Source: Glandiceps talaboti (lineage: Eukaryota > Hemichordata > Enteropneusta > Spengelidae). Taken from it: a DNA stretch of 64,000 nt. A model generated the notes under the pieces. The model saw only the letters and a list, made by a program, of their open reading frames with translations. It was not told the DNA's origin and did no database searches. Both the position numbers and the translations under genes were made by a program. How positions within the stretch are numbered: position 1 is the first letter of the stretch; the number at the start of each line of letters is the position of its first letter. The DNA lies in NCBI RefSeq assembly GCF_964340395.1, contig NC_135564.1:2009501-2073500 (forward strand). The letters are read 5' to 3'. Shown here piece after piece: positions 1 through 11,553 of the stretch.

Positions 1-195
1 ATTATACATCAGCAAGCTTAGATGAAATTAGCTGTGAGTGTTTGGATAATTAAAGTCATGGAGAGTGTTAAGACATTCCTTTGATGGTAGATTTGTGTGT
101 CAATGTGTAGAAATAATATTTCTAGTATTGCTATCTCTTCTACTTACCCAAATGTGTGATATGATTTTAAAGTGTGCATTTTTTCAATATCTTAG

Positions 196-582
196 GTTGA
201 ATCATTCAATCACTTTACTGGGCGTTGGACCATGTTACCACCGATGTTAACTAAAAGGTGTCGTCTTGGAGTGGGTACACTAAATGGAAAGCTGTATGCG
301 TGTGGTGGATACGATGGATCTGTGTTCCTAAACTCTGTCGAAGCCTTCGATCCCGTCCTGCAACAGTGGTCATATGTCGCACCAATGAAGTCACGGAGAA
401 GTCGTGTTGCTGTTGTTGCGAATTGTGGAAAACTGTATGCTATTGGTGGATATGATGGCCTGACTAATCTCAACACAGTTGAAATGTATGACCCTCAGAC
501 AAACACATGGACTGATGCACCACAGATGAAAGTGCATGAGGGTGGTGTTGGAGTTGGTGTTGTACCATTGATGCCTGTCTGA
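196..582 (+). CDS. KLHL18: KLHL18-type Kelch protein, C-terminal exon (partial gene)
   Basis: The exon follows an acceptor (ATCTTAG) and ends at TGA 580-582. It starts in frame as VESFNHFTGRWTMLPPM and holds two full Kelch blades, each with a GGYDG motif followed by an aromatic/acidic strand (VEAFDP, VEMYDP) and a closing Trp (QQWSYV, NTWTDA). The C-terminus HEGGVGVGVVPL matches what I recall of the end of vertebrate KLHL18. In that family the BTB and BACK domains lie upstream and the protein is a CUL3 ubiquitin-ligase substrate adaptor; those domains would be in exons before base 1. The first 195 bases are intron. Kelch identity is certain; KLHL18 rather than a close KLHL relative is likely. 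No stop or frameshift interrupts the exon. Confidence 0.87.
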   Translation, partial: VESFNHFTGRWTMLPPMLTKRCRLGVGTLNGKLYACGGYDGSVFLNSVEAFDPVLQQWSYVAPMKSRRSRVAVVANCGKLYAIGGYDGLTNLNTVEMYDPQTNTWTDAPQMKVHEGGVGVGVVPLMPV

Positions 583-925
583 CAGCACTAATTCAACAAT
601 CTCCTAGTTGTACACACTTGTCATTGTTTTGTGAGTCAGAAATGCTCAACTTGCACATACGTGGATGTGTCACGTCACGTGATAAGGTCACTGTAGGTGA
701 GCGAAATGAAAGTGACGTGCAATCATAACATCATGTTCTAACATGTGACTTTAAGGTCAGCTTTACTCATGACATGACAAACATGGTGCCAGTGACTGTG
801 TTTTGTGTAGTCAGAATACTGATTTATACAAGGCATGGTGCCAGTGACTGTGTTTTGTGTGATGAGAAAACTGATTTGTGCAAGGCGAGTATTTGATAAC
901 AATAAATGTAATTGTACTAATGTGT
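583..925 (+). other. KLHL18 3'UTR with probable polyA signal
   Basis: Non-coding sequence follows the Kelch stop. AATAAA at 901-906 is the first good polyadenylation signal. An imperfect direct duplication of about 55 bp (sharing TGGTGCCAGTGACTGTGTTT) occupies roughly 783-885, just before the signal. Confidence 0.55.
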
Positions 926-1810
926 GTAAATTATGATATGTGGTCCTATTTAAAGGTGGCACAGTCTGTGACTAAGACACATTTGACTTTGTGACGTAGT
1001 AAAACACTTCAAACTTGTTCAGTACCAAAAAATGTCCATTTATTTCTTGACAAAGGAATCTGCAGTACTACATGCAGGGTATAAATATATCCAGATGTGA
1101 TATCAACTCAAGGAGACACTACAGGTTATGGGGTAGACTCAGTTACCATAGTCTAGCTGCAAGACCCATGGGTAATTTTAGTAACTTTAAAGGCAACCGC
1201 AGGTTCCATAGAGGCAAAAGCGCTGTCAAGGGCTTGCTTGAGAGGTACTGTCAGGCACGGCTTTTGTTCAACAACCTTCTGAGTGCAGATTTTAGGTCTT
1301 ACATCAAGATTACATTTATCAAGTATGCTGCTGTGTATTACTCAACCACCCAGCTAAAGTACTGTTATTAGTATGTGTATGTAACCTTGGTAACTGAGCC
1401 TGTAGTAACACTCAAATTAATGTATATTTTATAGATTATATAATCAAATCACTTACTATGCTTGTCTGAATTCCTAATCTGTATCATATATCATGTTGTG
1501 TCACCCGATCGGCCTGTACTCACTCAGTGATTTGAGAAGCCTGGTAGGGCTGAACAACACAGAGTATATTAAAGTCTCCTGTATTCCATATTTTTATTTT
1601 ACCCAGTTACTCAAAATGATTTGACTCATTTTAGTAATTGGAAAAAAAAAAGTTAGCAGCTGTTAAATAGAATGATGTAAGAATTCCTCCAAAAAGTTAC
1701 AGACTGTGCCCCCTGTCATGTTGTAGTGTGTTGTATGTCCACCTCTTATTTAAACATGATGCAAATGTTTATCATATTGCCATGCTTACATTGTCATTTA
1801 TACGTAATAG

Positions 1811-2290
1811 GAAACAGGTATCATGCCACTGTGCAGTGTCTTTTCCAAGTACTGTGTTTTTGCTAAGATTTTGGAACCTCGATGATAGAGAATGAAATCA
1901 GGTGAAACTTTCATAGATTTATACATGGAAAATACACTGCACAGTGGCATGATACCTGTTTCACTCCCTACATTGTTTTTGTTGACATCATCAGCATTAG
2001 GTAGTAAAATTTAGCAGTGACTTGCCTTGGTGTTTCACTTGGGTTCCCACAAAAATCATTTTTGTGGGAACCCAAGTGAAACACCAAGGCAAGTCACTGC
2101 TAAATTTTACTACCTAATGCTGATGATGTCAACAAAAACAATGTAGGGAGTGAACCCCAGTAAAATCCTTGAGGAAGTCAAGTAGATTTTACCTATCTTC
2201 TGATATCAATGAAAACACAGGAAGGGACCCAAAGTAAAACGTTCAAGGGCATCGTGTAGATGAGCCCTACTTTATAATCTTAGCAAAAAC
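1811..2290. repeat. Nested palindromic (foldback/MITE-like) element
   Basis: At the core, 1962-2056 is the exact reverse complement of 2058-2152, 95-bp arms around a single base. Outside it, the 28 bases from 1811 (GAAACAGGTATCATGCCACT...) are reverse-complemented at 1934-1961. The segment around 1855-1870 (TTTTTGCTAAGATT) is mirrored at 2275-2290 (AATCTTAGCAAAAA). There is no coding capacity. A non-autonomous inverted-repeat element with internal palindromy is the simplest reading. Confidence 0.8.
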
Positions 2291-3831
2291 ACTGATAGTG
2301 ATTGGAAATCTTGTTAAAAGTCAGGTTAAGACGTACTAGCCTGGAACCTATGCGAATGGGGGTTTGAATTCATTATATCCCCATGGAGAAATCAATATTC
2401 AAAATCACCATGACATGGATTCGAGGCTTAAGACTTACCTACTTTTAAATCTTAACAAAAATACTGATGTATCAATACCATACCAAAGAAATCCTGGTGA
2501 ATTCATGTGACACCTCTAAAGGTAAAGTTTCAATGTTTTCTGAAAAGTCCCAGCATGGGAATATGATAATCAGTTATCGCCCAATATCAATAATTAAAAT
2601 CAGATCATATTTAAAAGTTCATCTCAAATAATATTATTTCATTCCATCAAACTGATCAACAGAGTAGTTAGACTCAAAGACATTATAAAACTATTTAGAA
2701 ATCATAGCAAGACACAACATATAAATGATATTGAGTGATAACCAAGGGACAAAACCATAAACATATCAAATACAACCTCAGGAAAAGATGTTTTTTCCCC
2801 ACATACATAAAGAAACAGAATTTATTAGACAGTGCCTGTGCAATGTACAAATAGACACTTTATTATTTACAGCTTTCAGTTTAGGCCAAGTCAGATGGAA
2901 AGTACCACCTATGTAAAATAATGTTTTGTAATTATGTGTTAGACCAAACTTTGTATTTGTTTTAGAGAACCTACAGATATTTACATTGTCATTTTCTTGT
3001 CATTGATCTTTTAACTTTAACCTTTAACCTCTAACCTCTAATCATGGTAAGTCAACCTAGTGTGTGTGTGTGAGTAAAACGTATGTAGTACAAAATCTTC
3101 CTGTTCTTGAAAAGTTGGTTCCAGATTTTAGAAAGATGTATAATTAGTATCAAAATAGAACAATTCAATGCAAAGGTGAAAACCTTACAGTCAATGAAAC
3201 TCAACCATATGAATTCTGAAACATTTCCGGTAGCACTGTGGAACTGTAAACAAAGTTTCATAAGAACTTGGCATACAACTCTGAGGAATTTGTTGGAAAG
3301 ACTAAGTGATATCACAACACGAATCTTTACTAGTATAATATATGTATGATTAAATAGTCTACATGTATGAACATTACAGTGGTCATATGGATGAGAATTT
3401 GGTATTTATTGTAATGAACTTATTATTTTGATTCACATGAAATTTACTAGTAACATGGAAATTTAGTGGATGTATGCCAGAGATTGAAGTACACAAAGAA
3501 ATGATGTACTTCAGAAATTAAACAGAATTTTGTTTTCTTAGTGTGTCAGGTGAAAAAAAAAATGTATAGTTTAGAGCTACTTGCTGAAGTGGTATGTCTG
3601 AATTCAAAGTCACATGACATAGTTGTGATGTCTAGTACTAATGCATTACTTACTTACCCTAACTGAAAATATCTCTATTATATTTGAATTGCCCCAGAGA
3701 GTAAATTATTAGATTCTGCCACATTTCATTGCAATGTTCATTGTTGTCAAATGTTAATTTAGTACTGTCTCTTATAAAATATATAAAAAACATAAGTACT
3801 TTATTATTTCAACAGTATTTCATATTTTTGT

Positions 3832-4343
3832 AGCCTACCTGTAATCTTGAAGGACTAAACGCTACTACACTATTTCAGCTATCCTAACTGTAGCCTACCT
3901 GTAATCTTGAAGGACTAAACGCTACTACACTATTTCAGCTATCCTAACTGTAGCCTACCTGTAGTCTTGAAGGACTAACACTACTTCACTATTTCAGCTA
4001 TCCTAACTGTAGCCTACCTGTAGACTTGAAGGACTAATGCTACTACACTATTTCAGCAATTCGAACTGTAGCCTACCTGTAGACTTGAAGGACTAACACT
4101 ACTACACTATTTCAGCTATCCTAACTGTAGCCTACCTGTAGACTTGAAGGACTAACACTACTACACTATTTCAGCTATCCTAACTGTAGCCTACCTGTAG
4201 ACTTGAAGACTAACACTACTACACTATTTCAGCTATCCTAACTGAAATAGTGTAGTAGTGTTAGTCCTTCAAGTCTACAGGTAGGCTACAGTTAGGATAG
4301 CTGAAATAGTGTAATAGCGTTAGTCCTTCAAGATTACAGGTAC
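3832..4343. repeat. Foldback-type element: 60-bp tandem repeats ending in inverted copies
   Basis: About seven direct copies of a roughly 60-bp unit start GTAGCCTACCTGTARWCTTGA and end CAGCTATCCTAACT. From about 4240 the same unit runs in reverse complement for about 1.7 copies, ending at TTACAGGTA near 4343. Tandem subrepeats inside long inverted termini are typical of foldback elements. A related element lies at 13078-13400. Confidence 0.8.
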
Positions 4344-4941
4344 CCTAATGATTTTGGAAAACAAAAACAAAAATTCGTATGTAGCATGATGATAGCATTA
4401 TGTGTTTATTTGCCTTACATCCAGAGAATGTTTCTGTTTACAAAACATAATAAACATTTGGATAAAGTCTTAATGTATCTGAACATGGAATACTTCCATG
4501 ATCTGAACAACTACACATTTTCATTGCAAAGAAATCTCAAATTCTACTAGTGTTTATGTATCACCCATGAGACCAATTGATAGTGTAGTTTTCAAAATTT
4601 ATGGTTAGAATTTACTCAAAGATGTAACATATATTATCATAACACAATGGTACTACTACAGTAAGTTGCTGGTTGCAAAGAACAAATTGATATCTGAGTT
4701 ATGAAGTTGTGAGAGGGTATACGTATAGTCATTAATTGTACTAAAATGCTGAAAATTTATAGTACTTGTTCTTTTGTGTTGTACCATACTTAAAGCTGCA
4801 ACCTGTCATGCTTGTTCTGTAGATTGTGACAATTACTTAAATCAAAGACTGCTCACGAAATCCTTGTATCAGCACAGGCTTTTTGTGTCTCAACATTATG
4901 GAAATATGTGCAAGTTTATATTTTGGTGGCCATGTTGAAAT

Positions 4942-4953
4942 CTCCCACAATGC
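4942..4953 (+). promoter_or_regulatory. ZNF143/STAF-like site
   Basis: CTCCCACAATGC resembles the core CCCAnnATGC recognised by ZNF143 in animals. It lies in an apparently gene-free spacer, so function is speculative. Confidence 0.25.
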
Positions 4954-5160
4954 CATGCAGTGTCAAAGTTCAAATGTTTACAGAGTTCATGTTGACTCAG
5001 AGCACTAAAAAGATCATTAGTGGTCTGAGATGTTGATCATATTGTTTGTGGTGTATGATGATGCCTCAATAAATGTATGAAGCTTTATATGTTTTTAAAA
5101 CTAATTGACAACTCTATCATTTTGACATCTTACGAAGTCAGCCAGCAGCGTGTTATCCAG

Positions 5161-5173
5161 TGACCTTTGACCT
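5161..5173 (+). promoter_or_regulatory. DR1 nuclear-receptor half-site pair
   Basis: TGACCTTTGACCT is a perfect direct repeat of TGACCT with a 1-base spacer, the element bound by HNF4/RXR/COUP-TF-type receptors. Sequence match only. Confidence 0.35.
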
Positions 5174-5811
5174 CATGGAATCTAAGATGGCCTCCTAAGT
5201 ATAAATGTATATGAATGCTACAGAGAATAAATGTGTAGTATCATAGAAAAAAATATGAGACCAAATATTTGTCACCTTTTTATCAAGCCTTTATTCCTAA
5301 TAGATTATTTAATTAACATTTGCATACACAAATATAAGTGGTTTTGTTTTATATTCTATGTTAGTGCTACTGCCAAAGTCAAAACACAACATATGCAGAA
5401 TAGTGTATTTTCCTTGTGCATTTCTGTATGCTTCTTTTTTTGCAATATAAATGAAATAGTATAAAAATGTAAATTATTTAATAAATGTATTCTGTGAATC
5501 GTTTTTGTTTTTCTCATGATTACCATGTTATCTAGAAGTGTTAATGATATGAAGTTTATCTTATTTTGACCCTTGTCAGTCAAGAAGGTAAGAGTTTGTC
5601 TGAGAGAGTGGTACCCTTATCAAAATTCCAATTGTGCTGTTTAATGTTGTGATTTTGTTTATAATATACAACTGTTGATTTAACACCAAATACTACATAT
5701 TGTGTTACTTGTCCCTGTTGGCAATTGAACAAGACTCCATTGAAGACATAACCCCCTGAAACTGATATGTTATATAGCAAAGTTATAATGCAATGTTGAA
5801 TAGTGTCTCTG

Positions 5812-6172
5812 TGTGTGTATGTATATGTGTGTGTATGTATGCATGTATGTATGTATGTATGTATGTATGTATGTATGTATGTATGTATGTATGTATGTAT
5901 GTATGTATGTATGTATGTATGTATGTATGTATATGTGTGTATGTATGTATGTATGTATGTATGTGTGCATGTATGTATGTATATGTGTGTATGTATGTAT
6001 GTATATGTGTGTGTATGTATGTATGTATGTATATATATGTGTGTGTGTGTATGTATGCATGTATGTATGTATGTATGTATGTATGTATGTGCATGTATGT
6101 ATGTATATATATGTATGTATGGATATATGTATGTATGTATGTATGTATGTATATGTTTATGTGTGTGTGTGA
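5812..6172. repeat. (TATG)n/(TG)n microsatellite
   Basis: About 360 bp of ATGT tetramers interspersed with GTGTGT. Open frames on both strands (MYVC or IHTY repeats) are a by-product of the tetramer and are not genes. Confidence 0.95.
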
Positions 6173-6609
6173 ATACTGCAGTTAATATACATGTTTAAGT
6201 TAACATAGAAATAGTGCACATCACACCACATTTAGTATTATTTACAACTGTCAACTGTCCATTTTAACATCAGGTGTGTTGAATATACATTGTTTTACAT
6301 ATACAAAAATTCATATATTACATATCTTGATTAGAATAATACTGTATTATGAATTATGTGAAATACAATATCTTGGAATTTTATAGGTGGAATATGTTTT
6401 TGTCTTTAAAATCTTCCTATAGTTTCTAATTTCAGAGATTTACACAAAGATAAATATTATTATCTTCCCATGACAACGGGCACAGCTAACTACTCTGAAA
6501 TGTTTTACACCAAGAGGTTAAACCGTAGGGTCTATGCTTAAACTGACGAGATTTGCTGATGAGAAGCGTTGGTAAGGTTAGGGCGCCATCAACGTCGAAT
6601 CGCTCACGT

Positions 6610-7264
6610 CTAGCCCTTGCCAACCAAAGCCAATATAATAAGAAATATATACACAATATCGATGTAGAGGTTCATTGCAGCAAACACGTATTCTTCTGGA
6701 CTATATTCAAACTTCTTTCCTCCTAATATCATCTGAGTATCAATGGCTAACCACTGAAAGATAAATGAAAAAAAAATCTTCACAATCAAGTACAAAACTG
6801 TCTGACAACAAGTAACATGTAATTTATTCTCAGTACTAAATACAGATGTGGTTAAAAATCCGGAAGAATATCCAAGTCGTTTTACGAAGCCGTTGAGTCG
6901 AGATAGATGTGGTCTGTTTTTGTTTGTCTCTGTATCAGATCCAAAATGCAATTATAATATTTGTATTGAATCGTAGGCAAAAATAATATTTAGCTCAATA
7001 TTTCAAAATATTTTGTAAGCGCAAGTTTAATTTCAGTGATCAGCGTAGATATTTTTGTTTGCCCGGCAAATATATTCCTTTCTATTACCAGTCATTTCGA
7101 AAAGATGAAATTTGTAACATATTTCATTCATGTCTCATACCGGGAGTCATATACGTCACCTTCTGAATCTGTCAGTACAGCAAAACTTACACGTATTTTA
7201 TTCTATTTTAGTCTAAAAGGCTATCCGTTCGGTTGAATCTGAAGATCTCTTTACTCACCAAAGA

Positions 7265-7303
<39 letters not shown>

Positions 7304-9033
7304 TTTATTATCCCTCACGGGGAAATTTGTCTTGCAACAACACAGAAAAGCATACATATAATCTTACACATTAAAGTAGTACTAAGAACAACAAAAGTAC
7401 GAAGACAATAAAAACTGTGTAAAAGACTACATAAAAACATTCACATTCCTTTACTTCTTACATTCTCTGGTTAAGTATTCTGATGGCAGAAGGTACGTAA
7501 CTGAGCCGAGCACGACGTGTTCTCAAGGATAAAATTCGATACCTGCGACCCGAGGGAAGCATCTCAAAATACTGAACTAAGGCATGGGCATTATGTTAAT
7601 TACTATGTGGATTGATTCGTTAGAATTTGAACTTCATCTCAACACGTCATCCTGGAGTCATCCATGTGTCATTGAGCTAGACGTAGACTGTAAGATACGT
7701 CGTGACGTTTCGCCCTCACCGGCCTCCTCTAGGGGTTGGCCGATGTTTGAGGGCGCCCCGTCACGGCGTTGCTTACAGACTAAGCTAGACGAGGTACGTG
7801 TAAAGATATCTTCAGATTCAAACCCAACGGATAGCCCTCTAGACTATATACTGTTTTGATGATTAATAAAGTGTTTCTTACCAAAACGAAAAGAAGGGCC
7901 GCAACGAAACCAATGAGGGTATCTGAAATATTCCGCCACGTGAAGATAGACAGAAATCCGAAGAGCAGAAGAGCCAGACCCAACATAAAAGCCACGCCTA
8001 TGAGCTTTGTAAAGTCAAACTTTGTCTGCATGCAGAAAATTGTGACTCCGATACAGACGCCCTAGTGAACAAACCACATGAACATCTCTCAAATGTATTT
8101 TTTTTTAATAAATTAAATTAAAGAATCAATCAATCTGATTAAAATCCGATGTAGATGTCGGCTAATCATTCATTGCTATCTTACCTTCGTTATTTAGCTT
8201 GAATTGACCTTCGTAGTACATGTTTACATTTTTAGCCTGGTAAGATAGCAATGCACGATTAGCCGACATCTACATCGGATTTTAATCAGATTTAGAATCG
8301 ATTAAATAATGCGAGATTTATTTTATCATTTCTGATTCATCTGAATCCATTAAACCTGAAAACGTATGTGTACCACTAACAATAATTTTCACAATGCATC
8401 TCTGACAGTTAGTCATCCAATATTAAATTTTAAAATAAAGTAATTTGTGACAACTTCTTCCATTTGATTGACATCGTGAAATCGACTTACAAAGATATCA
8501 TGAGTTTCTTACCAGTGTTATAAAGATGCATATAACTACAGCTTTACTGTCGTAATAACTGTCAATAAACCAAACATAATAAAAGTCAAAAAACAATGAA
8601 AATGAAATATCGCTTTCAAAGTTTCTCTTGAATGAACCTTTAGGAGATGAAAACAGTTCCTCTGACTTTCAAAAATAAATGTTCTATTTTTCCTTCTATT
8701 CTGTCTTTTCATTCCTCTTGTCCTTCTACCCATAAACCCCATCGTCGTAAACCGTAGCCTCTTTTACGGCACCGTCCATCTACCCATAAACCCCATCGTC
8801 GTAAACCGTAGCCTCTTTTACGGCACCGTCCAAGACGCCCGTGTCGCAGTGTCGCGGAAGAAAACCCTGATTTGCGAGAATGATAAACACTCTCTTCTTT
8901 AAACTCTTATATTTCAAGTCTATCTCGTCTCTCTGTGTCCTTTCATTCTTCTAAATCTGTCTTTTTGGGTTTTTCCTTCTGTCTGTCGCCGTCTCTATTA
9001 AAAAATTGGTCTTGCTGTCAGTTTACTGACATG

Positions 9034-9113
<80 letters not shown>

Positions 9114-11460
9114 TCTCTCTCATTCTCTCTTTTAATTTGGGTGATATAAGTTCCAGAAGTATATGAAATTATGACCACAATACCTTGCAATGGTGCCAGT
9201 CATATAGCTAAGTGACAATGTCTGTAAAGAGAATAATAATGCATCAGAGATTAGAATTCTAAGTTTCACAAATTCCGTTATAATTTTGGAATAATCATTC
9301 TGCAATTTTAATTTTCCACGTAGTATTAATTATATTACTATACTAACTATATTCCATGTAGTACACGTAGATTGATAGTCTGTAAGGTACGCCGTGACGG
9401 GGCGCCCTCACACACCGCTCAACCCCTCCCACAGAGGAGAGCGGCAGAGGCTGGTGAGGGCGGAGCGACATGGCGTATCCTACAGTCTAGTCACACAACC
9501 AAGTCAAATTTCAAAGTCACCTCCGCATTTCCAATATGTAGAACCACAGACTTACCAGTATACCTAACATTATGATGTTTATTGGGTGTCTTCTGCGCAG
9601 TGATACAACGCAGGCTAAGATGATGTAAACGACGAGGAAAACAACGCTGAAAGAAAAAAGAAGAAAAACTGAAGGTGTTATGTTATGTTATGTTGTGTTA
9701 TGTTATGTTATGTTATGTTATGTTATGTTGTGTTGTGTTGTGTTGTGTTGTGCTGTGTACTTTGTGTTGTGTTGTGTTGTGTTGTGATGTGTTGTGTTGT
9801 GATGTGTTGTGTTGTGTTGTGATGTGTTGTGTTGTGTTGTGTTGTGTTGTGATGTGTTGTGATGTGTTGTGTTGTGTTGTGTTGTGTTGTGTTGTGTTGT
9901 GTTGTGTTGTGTTGTATTGTATTGTATTGTACTGTGTTGTGTTTTGTTTTAAATGGATATTTAAATGGATTATGAAATGTGTACATCAATACTTACTAAG
10001 ACGCGATGTAAAATCCAGTGTTAGCTTGCACCCATGTTTTGACTTCTGGTCTGAAATAAACGATACATCAACATGCTGACATAATCCAAATGGAATTGGA
10101 ACTGTTTTAAAGATACAGTCGTTTAGGGAAGTAGAATATAGCAGCGCCACCAACGTCCACATTTCGTATTTCAAATGCCATGATAACAGTTTTTTTGTAT
10201 CTATTTGATACTTGATACTTTATACTATTTGTCATGACAAAGAGACTGTCGGAAATGGCCATAGAATGTCATCATCAGAGAGTTTCCAATTAACCCTTGC
10301 AGGAAATCCCCAAAAATGACCAAACATATGTCAAGTGTAGAAGGACTTCTTTTTAATTCAAGCGATAACAGTACTTACTACAAGTTAGTTACACACAGAT
10401 TTCTATGAGAATTGGAGATTTTTAAGAACGTGTGAACTCCTTTTCGAAAAACAACCATCTTAATTGGACGATGGATAATCTAGGAATCGTGTCAAAAAAT
10501 ACATCTATTTTTATATTCAGGTCGATTTACAATTAACAAAGAATAAAAATGGTAAAGAAATACTTACACAAATGTAAATATACAAACAATCCCAAAGGTG
10601 ACGAGTAACTGAATTGTAAGGGTTATATAGACCTGTACAATATGAATGAAATGAAGGCTACAATAATTATAACGAAATATTCTTACTCTATAATTGTGTC
10701 ACAGAGTAATGAATCACTTTTACTTTCTTTCTTTCCTCCTTTGAAAGTGTACTCGTCTGCGCATGTCGGTTAGTAGAATATATTGATTAAAAAATAAATG
10801 ATGAAAAATTTCTTTCCAGTTGGTAGTATTGCCATTACAGGCAACAGTTAGCTCATAGCCAGCCAACCAAATTTTTAAAAACCATCGCAATTCTCAGTTA
10901 TCAGACTCACACTAAAACAACAGAGCATATTTGAGGCCCCCACCCACTAGTTACAAATGACCGGTCCCTGATATTGGACATGTTACTCTCACGAACTAGC
11001 CCAGCTGAACTTGAACGTACAACCTATTATCTTTATCGTGCAGATCTTATGTAACGAGACTTTACCTTTCTTATGAATGTTCTTCTAACAGTTTTATCAG
11101 AGAACGTATCTGCCGCACTGAATCCCCCCTCCTCATCTACACCTTGTCCTCCGTTAGGTTCATCAACTCGAACGTCAACAGCAGTGCCGTCTTCAGGAGG
11201 TGGCTGGGGCAACACTATCGGCGGCATCTCATACGTCTGTGGCTGGTCGTTATTTGTAGAGAGTGGTGGGTACTGGATTGGGTATGGGGCCTGCTGAGGA
11301 TCTGTATACCCTACATGAACATTAAGTTTGAAATAAAATATATGTATAAGAAGTCTTTAAAATACTTTTACCATTAACAAATAAAGCCCCAGTGGCCATG
11401 GCTACAAGTTTAGAAAACAGATTTCCTTAAACAAGTAAAAATTCTTCTAAGATTTGACGA

Positions 11461-11553
<93 letters not shown>

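Larger units (their letters stand above)
926..6609. other. Intergenic spacer between KLHL18 and Lifeguard
   Basis: No convincing exon seen on either strand. It holds the nested palindromic element (1811-2290), the foldback element (3832-4343), nuclear-receptor and ZNF143-like sites near 4.94-5.17 kb, and a long TATG array (5812-6172). The last few hundred bases should contain the Lifeguard 3'UTR. Confidence 0.6.

Noticed and set aside
1962-2152. CRISPR array or phage-type repeat
   Set aside because: Eukaryotic gene context with introns; palindrome has no regular unique spacers.
3007-3045. Telomere-like run of TTTAACC/TCTAACC
   Set aside because: Short, degenerate, mid-sequence; no array.
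5770-6198. Long open frames encoding MYVC/IHTY repeats on both strands (also near 14.8-15.2, 34.3, 36.4 kb)
   Set aside because: They are produced by tetranucleotide microsatellites; six frames are open at once, with no splice or start context.
9675-10079. Open frames through the TTGTG array (also 12378-12824)
   Set aside because: Pentanucleotide repeat artefacts running into true Lifeguard exons.
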